Notes under the pieces: generated by a model
What the model was told of the DNA's origin: nothing
Database searches by the model: none
Seen by the model: only the letters and a program-made list of their open reading frames with translations
In this document: positions 8,705 through 17,720 of the stretch, piece by piece
Position numbering within the stretch: the first letter of the stretch is position 1
Layout: the number at the start of each line of letters is the position of its first letter
Position numbers and translations under genes: made by a program
DNA from: Isoptericola halotolerans
GTDB taxonomy: Bacteria; Actinomycetota; Actinomycetes; Actinomycetales; Cellulomonadaceae
NCBI RefSeq assembly: GCF_003003075.1
Contig: NZ_PVTX01000001.1
Coordinates: 620,001-684,000 of the forward strand
Length of the DNA: 64,000 bases
Direction of reading: 5' to 3'

Positions 8705-10450
8705 TCAGCTGCCGCGCAGCGGCTGCATGGGAGCCACGTCGGGAGCCTGGGCCCGTGCCTGCTCGGCGGACCCGTCGTCCGGCTGCCGCGCGGCGTCGTC
8801 CTCGGCGTCGGCGCGGGCCCGGTACGCCTCGATCTCGGCCTGCTTCTGCTCCTCGTCCCAGCCGAGCAGCGGTGCGACGATCTCGGCGATCTCGTCGAGG
8901 GCGGCCCGGCCCTTGTCGGCCACCTCGTAGACGAGGCGCGTGCGGCGCAGGAGCAGGTCCTCGAGGTGCAGGGCGCCCTCGTGGCTGACGGCGTAGTGGA
9001 TCTCCGCGCGCAGGTACGCCGGGGCGTGCTCCAGCGGCCGGGCGAGCGACAGGTCCTCCTCGCAGAGGGTGACCAGCTCGCGCAGCGCCGAGCCGTAGCG
9101 GTGCAGCAGGTGGTCGAGCATCGCGGGGCTCCAGCGGTAGCGCTGCGACCAGGCCCGCGCCTGCCGTCGCACCGCGGAGAGCCCGACGGCCCCGACCAGG
9201 GGGATCTGGTGCGTGACCGACGGCAGCGCGTGCGCCCGCTGGCCGATCGCGAAGTCGACCGCGTCCTTGGCCATCACCCGGTAGGTGGTGAGCTTGCCGC
9301 CCGCGATGACGGTCAGGCCGGGGGCGGGGGACGCCACCGTGTGCTCACGGGACACCTTGGAGGAGCCGGTGCCCTCCTTGGTCCCGGGCTGCAGCAGGGG
9401 CCGCAGGCCGGCGTACGTGCCGATGATGTCCTCCCGGGTCAGCGGGTGGGCCAGCACGGCGTTCGCGTGGTCCAGCACGTAGTCGATGTCGGCGGCGGTG
9501 GCCACGGGGTGCACGGGGTCCTGCTCCCACGGCGTGTCGGTGGTGCCGATGATCCAGTAGCGCGACCACGGGATGATGAACAGCACCGACTTCTCGGTCT
9601 GCAGGATCAGACCCACCGTGCCCTTGATGCGCTCGCGCGGCACCACGATGTGGATGCCCTTGGAGGCGAGCACCCGCAGGCCGCCCTCGTCGCCGGCGAG
9701 CGCCTCGGTGTCCTCCGTCCACACGCCGGTCGCGTTGATCACGTGCCGGGCGCGGACGCTGATCTCGCGGCCCGTCTCCAGGTCGACGACGACGGCGCCG
9801 TTGACGGCGCCGGTGCCGCTCTTGGTCAGGGCCACCACCTGGGTGCGCGACGCGGCGTGGGCGCCGTAGTCGACGGCGGTGCGCACGAGCGTGCTCACGA
9901 GGCGCGAGTCGTCCACGGACGCGTCCCAGTACTGCACGGCGCCGATGGCGGCCTCGTGCGCCAGGTCGGGGAACTTCTGGGCGATCTGCCGGCGGCCGAG
10001 GTGGCGGTGGAGCGGCATGGCCCGGCGACCGGGCGCGATCGCGGCCAGGGTGTCGTAGAGGGCGATGCCGGCGCCGACGTAGGCCCGCTCCCACACCCGG
10101 TGCTCGAGGGGGTAGAGGAACGGCACGGGCTTGACCAGGTGCGGAGCGATCTGCTTGAGGAGGAGGTCGCGCTCGGTCAGGGCCTCGTGGACCAGCGAGA
10201 AGTCGAGCATCTGGAGGTAGCGCAGGCCGCCGTGGACGAGCTTGCTGGACCAGCTGGAGGTGCCGGCCGACCAGTCCTGCGCCTCGACGATCGCGGTGGA
10301 CAGCCCGCGGGTGACGGCGTCCAGGGCGATGCCGGCGCCGGTGACGCCTCCGCCCACGACGAGCACGTCGAGCTCGGTGGCGGGTTCCTGCGAGCTCTCC
10401 AGGGCTGCCAGGGCCCGGGTGCGTGACTCTGCGGTGAGGCGGGAGGCCAT
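8705..10450 (-). CDS. glpD: Glycerol-3-phosphate dehydrogenase (FAD, respiratory type)
   Basis: 581 residues from ATG 10450, which has GGAG upstream; the frame stays open 27 codons further but without ribosome site. FAD-binding VLVVGGGVTGAGIALDAVTRG lies near the N-terminus, followed by SAGTSSWSSKLVHGGLRYL, characteristic of aerobic GlpD. It oxidises glycerol-3-phosphate to dihydroxyacetone phosphate and passes electrons to membrane menaquinone. The C-terminal about 100 residues are the GlpD_C domain, followed by a variable acidic tail. First gene of glpDFK. Confidence 0.96.
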   Translation of the reverse strand: MASRLTAESRTRALAALESSQEPATELDVLVVGGGVTGAGIALDAVTRGLSTAIVEAQDWSAGTSSWSSKLVHGGLRYLQMLDFSLVHEALTERDLLLKQIAPHLVKPVPFLYPLEHRVWERAYVGAGIALYDTLAAIAPGRRAMPLHRHLGRRQIAQKFPDLAHEAAIGAVQYWDASVDDSRLVSTLVRTAVDYGAHAASRTQVVALTKSGTGAVNGAVVVDLETGREISVRARHVINATGVWTEDTEALAGDEGGLRVLASKGIHIVVPRERIKGTVGLILQTEKSVLFIIPWSRYWIIGTTDTPWEQDPVHPVATAADIDYVLDHANAVLAHPLTREDIIGTYAGLRPLLQPGTKEGTGSSKVSREHTVASPAPGLTVIAGGKLTTYRVMAKDAVDFAIGQRAHALPSVTHQIPLVGAVGLSAVRRQARAWSQRYRWSPAMLDHLLHRYGSALRELVTLCEEDLSLARPLEHAPAYLRAEIHYAVSHEGALHLEDLLLRRTRLVYEVADKGRAALDEIAEIVAPLLGWDEEQKQAEIEAYRARADAEDDAARQPDDGSAEQARAQAPDVAPMQPLRGS

Positions 10451-10492
10451 CGGTCGTGCTCCTCTCGGTGGGGACGACACCAGAGCAGCACT

Positions 10493-10508
10493 GCGGGAAC
10501 GTTCTCGC
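10493..10508. promoter_or_regulatory. Palindromic operator candidate 1 (glp / SorC regulator)
   Basis: GCGGGAACGTTCTCGC is a 16-bp palindrome with one mismatch pair and a perfect GAACGTTC centre. It lies in the divergent region between glpD and the SorC-type regulator. Its centre is 23 bp, about two helical turns, from the next palindrome. Confidence 0.5.
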
Positions 10509-10516
10509 AACCTGGG

Positions 10517-10530
10517 TGCACGAACGTGCA
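10517..10530. promoter_or_regulatory. Palindromic operator candidate 2 (glp / SorC regulator)
   Basis: TGCACGAACGTGCA has perfect 6-bp arms (TGCACG/CGTGCA) about a 2-bp centre and shares the GAACGT core with operator 1. It lies 31 bp before the regulator's likely start, so autoregulation is plausible. Confidence 0.5.
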
Positions 10531-10560
10531 AAAAGAAGGTTCCTGCGTCACCCTGGGAAG

Positions 10561-11520
10561 GTGACGGTCACCCGGGAACGCGACATGGTCATGGCCGCGA
10601 CCATGTACTACCTCCAGGACATGAAGATGGAGTCGATCGCGCGGCACCTGCGCACGTCGCGGTCGACGGTGTCGCGGCTCCTCAAGCGCGCGCGGGACAC
10701 CGGCGTCGTCGAGATCACGCTGCGCCCCGCCCACTCCCGGGCCCCCGGGCTCGGGCGCGAGCTGGTCTCGCGGTACGGCATCGAGGCGTACGTGGTGCCC
10801 GTGGCGGACTCGGCCGACGACGCCGAGCGGCTCGGCCAGGTCGCCCGCACCGCCGCGCGGCTCGTCTCGCGCTGGTACGACTCCGACATGGTGCTCGGCG
10901 TCGCCTGGGGTACGACCCTGGGGGCGGTGGCCCAGCACCTCACGCACAAGGCGACCCGCGGCTCCTCGGTGGTGCAGCTCAACGGCGCGGCCAACACCCG
11001 GACCTCCGGCGTGAGCTACGCGGGCGGCCTGATCGACCAGATCGGAGCGGCTTTCGAGGCCAACGTGCACCACTTCCCGGTACCGGCGTTCTTCGACTAC
11101 GCCGAGACCCGCGCCGCCATGTGGCGCGAGCGGTCCGTGCGTCGCGTCCTCGACTTCCAGTCCCGCACGGACCTGGCCGTGTTCTCGGTCGGGGCGCTCA
11201 CCGGGGTGCCGTCCCACGTGTACTCGGCGGGCTACCTGGACCCCGAGGACGTCGCCACGCTCGACCGCGCCGGGGTGGCCGGGGACGTGTGCACCGTGTT
11301 CCTGCGGCCCGACGGCACCTACCGCGACATCGCGATCAACGCGCGGGCGACCGGGCCGACGCCGGACCAGCTGCGCCGGATCCCGCGCCGGCTCTGCGTC
11401 GTGGCCGGGGACAACAAGGTGGGTCCGCTGCGGGCGGCGCTCGCGGCCGGCGTCGTGACCGACCTGGTGATCGACGAGATGACGGCCGTGCGGCTCGCCG
11501 ACGCCGAGGGCATGCCCTGA
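10561..11520 (+). CDS. SorC-family sugar-binding transcriptional regulator
   Basis: 319 residues from GTG 10561; ATG 10585 is an alternative, and the upstream GGGAAG touches the GTG. The N-terminal helix-turn-helix is MESIARHLRTSRSTVSRLLKRA. The rest is the effector domain of SorC/DeoR-type regulators, with GVAWGTTLGAVAQHL and the C-terminal GDNKVGPLRAAL block that binds phosphorylated sugars in the family. It is divergent from glpDFK with two shared palindromes between them, so it is the probable local regulator of glycerol use, perhaps sensing glycerol-3-phosphate or a related sugar phosphate (inference). Confidence 0.85.
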   Translation: MTVTRERDMVMAATMYYLQDMKMESIARHLRTSRSTVSRLLKRARDTGVVEITLRPAHSRAPGLGRELVSRYGIEAYVVPVADSADDAERLGQVARTAARLVSRWYDSDMVLGVAWGTTLGAVAQHLTHKATRGSSVVQLNGAANTRTSGVSYAGGLIDQIGAAFEANVHHFPVPAFFDYAETRAAMWRERSVRRVLDFQSRTDLAVFSVGALTGVPSHVYSAGYLDPEDVATLDRAGVAGDVCTVFLRPDGTYRDIAINARATGPTPDQLRRIPRRLCVVAGDNKVGPLRAALAAGVVTDLVIDEMTAVRLADAEGMP

Positions 11521-11540
11521 ACATTCGTGCGTGGCGGTCA

Positions 11541-11546
11541 TAGGGT
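11541..11546 (+). promoter_or_regulatory. Leaderless -10 box TAGGGT
   Basis: TAGGGT ends 6 nt before the GTG start at 11553, which has no Shine-Dalgarno sequence. This is the geometry of an actinobacterial leaderless transcript. Confidence 0.5.
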
Positions 11547-11552
11547 GGGCGC

Positions 11553-12062
11553 GTGCCCGAGAGCTTCGCGGTCCGCCCCGCACTGCCCGCCGACGTCCGC
11601 GACGTGCGCCGGCTGGTCGAGCCGTACGCCACCGAGCGGATCCTGCTCGCCAAGGAGATGGTCGGCTACTACGAGGCGGTCCAGGAGTTCGTCGTCGCCG
11701 ACGGCGGGCCCGACCACGGGGTCATCGGCTGCGGCGCGCTGCACGTCATGTGGGAGGACGTCGCCGAGATCCGGACGCTGGCCGTCGACCCGTCCTGGAC
11801 GGGACGCGGGGTCGGGCACGCGCTCGTCACCGAGCTCGTCGGACGGGCCCGCGCGATGGGCCTGCGCCGGCTGTTCTGCCTGACGTTCGAGGTGGGGTTC
11901 TTCGCCGCGCACGGCTTCCAGGAGATCCAGGGGACCCCGGTCTCGCACGAGGTCTACGCCGAGCTGTTGCGCTCCCACGACGACGGCGTCGCCGAGTTCC
12001 TCGACCTGGCCCGCGTGAAGCCGAACACTCTGGGCAACACCCGGATGCTGCTCGAGCTCTAG
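11553..12062 (+). CDS. argA: Amino-acid N-acetyltransferase (short GNAT-type N-acetylglutamate synthase)
   Basis: 169 residues, a single GNAT domain. The acetyl-CoA loop is in LAVDPSWTGRGVGHALV; the C-terminal VKPNTLGNTRMLLEL resembles what I recall of the short mycobacterial ArgA (Rv2747 type). It would acetylate glutamate as the first step of arginine synthesis. The GTG start is inferred to be leaderless. It is convergent with mutY with a gap of only 4 bp. A different small-molecule acetyltransferase cannot be excluded from sequence alone. Confidence 0.75.
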   Translation: MPESFAVRPALPADVRDVRRLVEPYATERILLAKEMVGYYEAVQEFVVADGGPDHGVIGCGALHVMWEDVAEIRTLAVDPSWTGRGVGHALVTELVGRARAMGLRRLFCLTFEVGFFAAHGFQEIQGTPVSHEVYAELLRSHDDGVAEFLDLARVKPNTLGNTRMLLEL

Positions 12063-12066
12063 GGAA

Positions 12067-12945
12067 TCATGCCGGCAGCAGGTAGCGCCCGGCGTCGTCG
12101 GTCTCCGCCAGGCCGTCCTCGACGAGCCCGGCCAGGCAGCGGTCGAGCTGCCCGGCCGGTCCGGCGTCGGCCAGCAGCGCCCGGGGCACGGGAGCGTCAG
12201 CGCCCCGCAGCGCCGCCATGACGCGGCCCCGCACCTGCCGGTCGGTGCCCTCCCAGGCCTGGGTCCGCCGTCGGGCAGCGTGCTCGTCGGCCGGGAACCC
12301 CGCGAGCCGCCAGGCGCACACCGCCCGCAGCGGGCACGCGTCGCAGCGCGGGGACCGCGCGGTGCAGACGAGCGCGCCGAGCTCCATCGAGGCGGCGGCC
12401 CAGGCGGCAGCCGCGGCGTCGTCATCGGGCACCAGGGAGGCCGCGAGGGCGCGCTCGGCCGCCGTGTACGACGGCGCGGGCAGCGCGACGCCGGTGACGG
12501 CCCGGGCCTGGACCCGGCGCACGTTCGTGTCCACGACGACGGACCGCCGCCCGAACGCGAACGCCCGCACCGCGCCGGCGGTGTACTCGCCGACGCCGGG
12601 CAGCGCGCGCAGCGACTCCTCGTCGGCGGGGACCTCGCCGTCGTGCCGCTCGACGACCGCCCGGGCGCAGTCCGCGAGACGCAGCGCACGGCGCGGGTAG
12701 CCGAGCCGGCCCCAGGCGCGCAGCACCTCCGCCGTGGGTGCGGCGGCGAGGTCCGCCGGGGTCGGCCAGCGCTGCATCCACGCGCGCCACACCGGCTCGA
12801 CCCGGACCACGGGCGTCTGCTGCAGCATGACCTCGGAGACCAGCACGCCCCACGGCGTCCGGTCGGCGGCGCGCCACGGGAGGTCCCGGGCGGCGTCCTC
12901 GTACCACGCGGTGACCCGCTCGACCAGCTCCTGCACGGCAGCCAT
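12067..12945 (-). CDS. mutY: A/G-specific adenine DNA glycosylase, short form
   Basis: 292 residues. It removes adenine mispaired with 8-oxoguanine. Seen in order: Glu38 in VSEVMLQQT, helix-hairpin-helix LPGVGEYTAG at 115-124, catalytic Asp139 in VVVDTNVRR, and the [4Fe-4S] ligands C194-x6-C201-x2-C204-x5-C210. The protein stops about 80 residues after the cluster. It therefore lacks the C-terminal NUDIX-like 8-oxoG recognition domain of E. coli MutY (about 350 residues), as is usual in short actinobacterial forms. It starts at ATG 12945, divergent from the next gene. Confidence 0.93.
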   Translation of the reverse strand: MAAVQELVERVTAWYEDAARDLPWRAADRTPWGVLVSEVMLQQTPVVRVEPVWRAWMQRWPTPADLAAAPTAEVLRAWGRLGYPRRALRLADCARAVVERHDGEVPADEESLRALPGVGEYTAGAVRAFAFGRRSVVVDTNVRRVQARAVTGVALPAPSYTAAERALAASLVPDDDAAAAAWAAASMELGALVCTARSPRCDACPLRAVCAWRLAGFPADEHAARRRTQAWEGTDRQVRGRVMAALRGADAPVPRALLADAGPAGQLDRCLAGLVEDGLAETDDAGRYLLPA

Positions 12946-13061
12946 TGTGCCTGGTCCGCACCGGTGCCCGGGCACGCCGCCGACCCGGCGCGGCTGCGTG
13001 TCCCGGTACCCCGGACGACGTACCGTGGCGCCGGGAAGAGATGTCCAGGAGGCGGGGCGCA

Positions 13062-14387
13062 GTGGCGGCAGCGAAGGACCGGGGTCGAGCGGGCTCCTCC
13101 CGCGGGGGAGGGGCGTCGTCCTCGTCGCGGGCTTCGTCGTCGTCGCGTTCCTCGCAGCGCACGACGGCGGCCCGCGGGTCGGCGGGTTCGGCCTCGGCCG
13201 CACGCCAGCAGGGCGCCAGGAAGCCCGCGGCCTCGCAGCCCGCCGCAAAGAAGTCGGCCGCCACCAGCAAGCCCAGCACCAGCAAGACCACCGCCAAGAA
13301 GCCCGCACCGAAGAAGTCCGCGCCCACGAAGCCGGCCCCGAAGAAGTCCGCGCCGAGCAAGCCCGCGGCGAAGAAGCCGGCCCCGAAGGCGTCGTCCGGG
13401 CAGCGGTCGGGAGGCCGGCAGCAGCCCCGGACGTCCACGGGCTCGCGCAAGGCGGCACCGCAGGGGGGTGCGCGGCGGTCGTCGGCCGGTCGCTCGACCG
13501 GAGGTTCCTCCGCCCGCACGGTGACCACGAACGGTCTCGTCGCCCCCGGCTCCACGCCGCGCCCCCGGCAGCGGCCGGCACCTCGCCAGGCACCGCAGCG
13601 GCGGCCGAGGAAGCCGACGGCGGCCCAGCTCCGCCGTCGGCGCTCGCTGCGCAACGGCGCGCTCCTGGTGCTGCTCTGCGCCGGGCTCCTCGTCGGGCTG
13701 GGAACGGCCGCCGGCTACGGCATCGGCCGGGCGGTCGACGGCGTGCGCGACCTGTGGCCCGACCCGCGCCCGGACCTCACCGCGGACAAGGCGGCACCGC
13801 CTGAGCCGCTCAACCTCTCCGGGCCCGCCGACACCTGCACCGCGAGCGCCGTCGCCCTGGACCTCTCCGCGGGGGCGACCACGCTGGCCGACGGGGACGT
13901 CGTGCCGTTGACGCTGCGCGTGACCAACGAGGGCCGCATGCCGTGCCTGCTGGACGGCCGCTCCTCCAGCATGCAGGTGGTGGTGAGCGACGCCGAGGGG
14001 GAGCGGGTGTGGTCCTCCGCCGACTGCGGTGGTGGTGGCGGTGCCGACCTGCTGCTGGGGGTCGGTGACCCCTGGGACACGACGGTCCGCTGGAGCGGCT
14101 CGACGTCCGCTCCCGGGTGCGAGGGCAAGCGCGAGCGCGTGCCGGCCGGCGACTACACGGCCGAGATCGTCCTGGGCGACGTCCCCGAGGCGGCCGGGGA
14201 GCCGGTGACGCTGACGGTGGCGGAGCCGCCCGCGGAGGAACCTGCTCCCGAGGCGTCCGGGAAGGCGGACGAGCAGGCCGACGAGCCGACGGACGAGCAG
14301 GCCGACGGGCCGGCGGACGAGAAGAAGACCGAGAAGAAGGCCGACGAGACGGACCCGGCGGCCGAGGACCACGAGAAGAAGGACTGA
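13062..14387 (+). CDS. Polyampholytic single-pass membrane protein, function unknown
   Basis: 441 residues from GTG 13062, chosen for AGGAGG at ideal distance; ATG 13041 is an upstream in-frame alternative. Residues 1-198 are disordered, basic and Ser/Ala/Lys/Pro-rich, with repeated KKSAP/KKPAP blocks like histone H1 tails. Residues 199-221 are one membrane helix. Residues of about 240-385 form a predicted extracytoplasmic domain with four or more cysteines (DTCTASAV, MPCLLDG, SADCGGG, APGCEGK), likely disulphide-bonded. The last about 45 residues are an acidic Asp/Glu/Lys tail. I do not recognise a function. It is convergent with disA, with a 3-bp gap. Confidence 0.75.
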   Translation: MAAAKDRGRAGSSRGGGASSSSRASSSSRSSQRTTAARGSAGSASAARQQGARKPAASQPAAKKSAATSKPSTSKTTAKKPAPKKSAPTKPAPKKSAPSKPAAKKPAPKASSGQRSGGRQQPRTSTGSRKAAPQGGARRSSAGRSTGGSSARTVTTNGLVAPGSTPRPRQRPAPRQAPQRRPRKPTAAQLRRRRSLRNGALLVLLCAGLLVGLGTAAGYGIGRAVDGVRDLWPDPRPDLTADKAAPPEPLNLSGPADTCTASAVALDLSAGATTLADGDVVPLTLRVTNEGRMPCLLDGRSSSMQVVVSDAEGERVWSSADCGGGGGADLLLGVGDPWDTTVRWSGSTSAPGCEGKRERVPAGDYTAEIVLGDVPEAAGEPVTLTVAEPPAEEPAPEASGKADEQADEPTDEQADGPADEKKTEKKADETDPAAEDHEKKD

Positions 14388-14390
14388 GTC

Positions 14391-15476
14391 CTACACGTAC
14401 CGCTCGAGGATGCTCGACTCCGCGAGGCGGGACAGGCCCTCGCGCACCGCGCGGGCCCGCTGGTCCCCGACGCCGTCGACGCCCATGAGGTCCTCCGCGC
14501 TCGCCGCGAGGAGCTTCTGCAGCCCGCCGAAGTGGGCGACCAGCCGGTCGATGATCGACGTCGGCAGGCGGGGCACCTTGGACAGCAGCCGGTACCCGTG
14601 CGGCGCGACCGCGGCGTCGAGCGCGACACCGCCACCGGGCAGGGCGAGGACGCGGGCGATCTGGGACAGGTCGAGCAGCTGCGCCGAGTCGAGCGCGGCC
14701 AGGTCCGCGTGGACGTCCTGGATGCTGCGGCCCGAGCGGTCCACGTCCACGTAGTCGCGCACGACGAAGTCCCGGTCGGCACCGATGCCGCCGAGCAGCT
14801 CGTCGAGCTGCAGGGCGAGGAGGCGGCCGTCGGTGCCGAGCTCGACGACGTAGCCGTCGATCTCGTCGGAGATCCGGCGGACCATCTCCAGGCGCTGCAC
14901 CACGGCGCAGACGTCGCGGATCGTGACCAGGTCCTCGATCTCCAGCGCGGACAGGGTCCCGGAGACCTCGTCGAGCTGGGAGCGGTACCGCTCCAGCGTG
15001 GCGAGGGCCTGGTTGGCGCGGCCCAGGATCGTGTCCGAGTCCTCGAGGACGTGCCGCATCCCGCCGATGTAGATGGCGACGATGCGCATCGACTGGCTCA
15101 CCGAGACGATCGGCAGGCCGGTCTGCTTGGCCACCCGTTCCGCGGTGCGGTGACGCGTGCCGGACTCGCTGGTCTCGATCGTCGGGTCCGGCAGGAGCTG
15201 CACCGCGGCACGGCGGATGCGGGTGGCGTCACGGTCGAGCACCACGGCGCCGTCCATCTTCGACAGCTCGCGCAGGCGGGTCGCCGAGAACTCGACGTCG
15301 AGCTCGAACCCGCCGGAGCAGATCTCCTCGACCGTCTTGTCCAGCCCGAGGACGATCAGCGCACCGGTGCGGCCCCGCAGGATCCGTTCCAGGCCGTCGC
15401 GCAGCTCGGTGCCGGGGGCGACGGCGGCGAGGGTCTCCCGCAGCAGGGCGTCGGGGTGCGCGTTGGAGGGAGCCAC
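14391..15476 (-). CDS. disA: DNA integrity scanning diadenylate cyclase
   Basis: 361 residues, family length. It makes c-di-AMP from two ATP and scans DNA for branched structures. The active-site motifs are DGA at 75-77 (KMDGAVVL) and RHR at 108-110 ([10 protein letters not shown]). The C-terminal helix-hairpin-helix DNA-binding domain contains [19 protein letters not shown]. It starts with GTG 15476, only 9 bp after radA, the conserved radA-disA pairing of actinobacteria and firmicutes. Confidence 0.97.
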   Translation of the reverse strand: MAPSNAHPDALLRETLAAVAPGTELRDGLERILRGRTGALIVLGLDKTVEEICSGGFELDVEFSATRLRELSKMDGAVVLDRDATRIRRAAVQLLPDPTIETSESGTRHRTAERVAKQTGLPIVSVSQSMRIVAIYIGGMRHVLEDSDTILGRANQALATLERYRSQLDEVSGTLSALEIEDLVTIRDVCAVVQRLEMVRRISDEIDGYVVELGTDGRLLALQLDELLGGIGADRDFVVRDYVDVDRSGRSIQDVHADLAALDSAQLLDLSQIARVLALPGGGVALDAAVAPHGYRLLSKVPRLPTSIIDRLVAHFGGLQKLLAASAEDLMGVDGVGDQRARAVREGLSRLAESSILERYV

Positions 15477-15485
15477 CTGGGCATT

Positions 15486-16931
15486 CTACGACGGATGGTC
15501 CCCGCGGCGCGGGGCCGTCCGCGCCGCGTCCCCCTGGGCCGCGAGCTCCACGGCCTCGGCGATGTGCCGGGCCTCGGCCAGGCGGAGCCCGGCCGGCGCC
15601 TTGGCGGCCGTACCGGCGGGGACGACGGCCCGGGTGAACCCGAGGCGTGCGGCCTCGGTGAGGCGGCGCTCCAGCCCGGTGACGGGGCGGATGTCACCGG
15701 CGAGACCGACCTCGCCGAGCGCGACGGTGCCCGCGGGCAGCGCGTCGCCGGTCCGGGCCGAGACGATGGCCAGGGCGGTGGCCAGGTCGGCGGCGGGCTC
15801 GGTGACCCGGGCGCCGCCGATGGTGGAGGCGTACACGTCGGAGTCGGCCAGCCGCAGGCCGGCGTGCCGGTGCAGCACGGCGAGGATCATGGCGAGCCGC
15901 TGCGACTCCACGCCGCTGGTGGCGCGGCGCGGGTTGGCCAGCGGTGAGGGCGCCACGAGCGACTGGATCTCCAGCGCGAGCGGGCGCCGGCCTTCCAACG
16001 TCACCGTGACGCAGGTGCCGGGGACGCCCGCGCCCAGGTGGGACAGGAACAACCCGCTCGGGTCGCTCAGCCCCACGATCCCGGACTCCGAGAGGTCGAA
16101 GCAGCCGACCTCGTCCGTGGGGCCGAACCGGTTCTTCACCGCGCGCACCATCCGGAGCCGCGAGTGCCGGTCGCCCTCGAACTGGCACACCACGTCGACC
16201 AGGTGCTCGAGGGTGCGCGGACCGGCGACGGTGCCGTCCTTCGTGACGTGGCCGACCAGGAGGACGGGCACCTGCCGTGCCTTCGCGGCGGCGATGAGGG
16301 CACCCGCGACCTCGCGCACCTGGCTGACGCCGCCCGGCGCCCCGTCGACCTCCGCGGACGCGATCGTCTGCACCGAGTCGACGACCAGCAGCGCAGGGTC
16401 CGCCGCCTCCAGGTGCCCGAGCACCGTCGCGAGGTCCGTCTCCGCCGCCAGCAGCAGGGTGTCGGCCAGCGCGCCGATCCGCTCGGCGCGCAGCCGCACC
16501 TGACCGGCCGATTCCTCGCCCGTCACGTAGAGCACCGGACGCGCCACGCCGTCCGCCCCCCGAGCCGCGTTCGAGGCGACGGAGAGCAGCAGCGTCGACT
16601 TGCCCACACCGGGCTCCCCGGCGAGCAGCACGACCGCTCCCGGGACGAGCCCGCCGCCGAGGACCCGGTCCAGCTCCTCCACACCCGTCGGGGTGGCACG
16701 GGCCGCGTCGACGTCGATCTCCGCGATCGGCCGGGCGGCCGAGCGCACCGGGTTGACCGCCGTCGTGCGCGGACCCGCCGAGGCCGGGCCCTCCTCGGCG
16801 ACCGTGCCCCACTCCTGGCACTCGCCGCAGCGACCGACCCACTTCGCGGTGGTCCATCCGCACGCGCTGCAGCGGAAGGCCGGACGGGAGGACTTCGAGG
16901 CGCGCGTGCGCGCAGAGGTCGTGGAGCTCAC
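15486..16931 (-). CDS. radA: DNA repair protein RadA
   Basis: 481 residues. A RecA-like ATPase that remodels recombination branches. It has an N-terminal zinc finger C21-x2-C24-x10-C35-x2-C38, Walker A GEPGVGKST at 105-113, the RadA-specific KNRFG motif (AVKNRFGPTDEVG) and a C-terminal Lon-protease-like domain. Start GTG 16931 is chosen because TAGCGT ends 7 nt upstream (leaderless geometry); GTG 16940 is the alternative, and the frame remains open to 17099 without further support. First gene of radA-disA. Confidence 0.96.
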   Translation of the reverse strand: MSSTTSARTRASKSSRPAFRCSACGWTTAKWVGRCGECQEWGTVAEEGPASAGPRTTAVNPVRSAARPIAEIDVDAARATPTGVEELDRVLGGGLVPGAVVLLAGEPGVGKSTLLLSVASNAARGADGVARPVLYVTGEESAGQVRLRAERIGALADTLLLAAETDLATVLGHLEAADPALLVVDSVQTIASAEVDGAPGGVSQVREVAGALIAAAKARQVPVLLVGHVTKDGTVAGPRTLEHLVDVVCQFEGDRHSRLRMVRAVKNRFGPTDEVGCFDLSESGIVGLSDPSGLFLSHLGAGVPGTCVTVTLEGRRPLALEIQSLVAPSPLANPRRATSGVESQRLAMILAVLHRHAGLRLADSDVYASTIGGARVTEPAADLATALAIVSARTGDALPAGTVALGEVGLAGDIRPVTGLERRLTEAARLGFTRAVVPAGTAAKAPAGLRLAEARHIAEAVELAAQGDAARTAPRRGDHPS

Positions 16932-16938
16932 GGACGTC

Positions 16939-16944
16939 ACGCTA
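16939..16944 (-). promoter_or_regulatory. Leaderless -10 box TAGCGT for radA-disA
   Basis: TAGCGT on the minus strand lies 7 nt before GTG 16931. No Shine-Dalgarno sequence is present. Confidence 0.5.
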
Positions 16945-17043
16945 GGCGCCGCTACCGACACCGGGCGGCACCAGGCCGTAGGCTGCTGCGCGACGCCGCC
17001 GTCGGCAGCGCCGGAGGTGGCGGGAGCAACCAGGAGGACGTCG

Positions 17044-17709
17044 ATGGTCGACCAGAGGCCCGGGTACATGTCCCCGGGATTCCGGACCCCGGGGGACAAG
17101 GTGCATCAGAGGAGCTCGCGGGCCGCCGCCGTCCGCCGCCGCAAGATCGGACTGGTCGTCGCGCTGGTGGTGATCGCCGCCGTCGCCGTCGTGACCGCGT
17201 TCGTGTGGCCCGGTTTCGCCCGCCAGGAGGCGGAGCCGCTGCCGGACGTCACCGTCACGGCCGCCCCGCCCACCCCGACGGCCGAGCCCGCCGACCTGCC
17301 CGAGGACGCCACCGAGCTCCTGTCCTCCATGCCGGGCTCCGTGCTGCAGCTCGTGCGTCTCGAGGCCGCCGAGGACACCGGGTTCGAGGAGGACACGGAG
17401 GCGGTCGAGGCGTGGGGCCTCACCTACGGCGACGGGTCCGACGGCGGCGCGGAGGTCGCGTTCCGGGTCGGGCAGTGGGCCGACGCCGACGCCGCCGGCG
17501 AGGTGCACGGTGCGCTCCTGGAGGCCGCGGGGGACACCACCGCCGAGGGCGACGTGACGGTCGGCGGCGAGGTCGTGGGCACGTACGCCGTGACCCCCGG
17601 CGAGCAGCCCGGCACGTCCGTCGTCACCTGGCGCAACGACACGGTCGTCCTCCAGGCGCGCGGTCCGGAGCAGCTCGTCCAGGACTTCTACCAGGCCTTC
17701 CCGCTGTGA
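17044..17709 (+). CDS. Single-pass membrane protein, function unknown
   Basis: 221 residues from ATG 17044 behind AGGAGG. A basic cytoplasmic stretch (RSSRAAAVRRRK) precedes one hydrophobic helix at about residues 35-56. A Thr/Pro-rich linker follows, then a roughly 150-residue extracytoplasmic domain with a high Glu/Asp content and no cysteines. I do not recognise the family. It is divergent from radA and lies 11 bp before proC, so it is probably in one transcript with proC. Confidence 0.75.
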   Translation: MVDQRPGYMSPGFRTPGDKVHQRSSRAAAVRRRKIGLVVALVVIAAVAVVTAFVWPGFARQEAEPLPDVTVTAAPPTPTAEPADLPEDATELLSSMPGSVLQLVRLEAAEDTGFEEDTEAVEAWGLTYGDGSDGGAEVAFRVGQWADADAAGEVHGALLEAAGDTTAEGDVTVGGEVVGTYAVTPGEQPGTSVVTWRNDTVVLQARGPEQLVQDFYQAFPL

Positions 17710-17720
17710 CAGGAGAGCAC

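Noticed and set aside
16932-17099. Upstream extension of radA
   Set aside because: Homology to RadA starts at the zinc finger, and the leaderless -10 at 16939-16944 sets the start at 16931.
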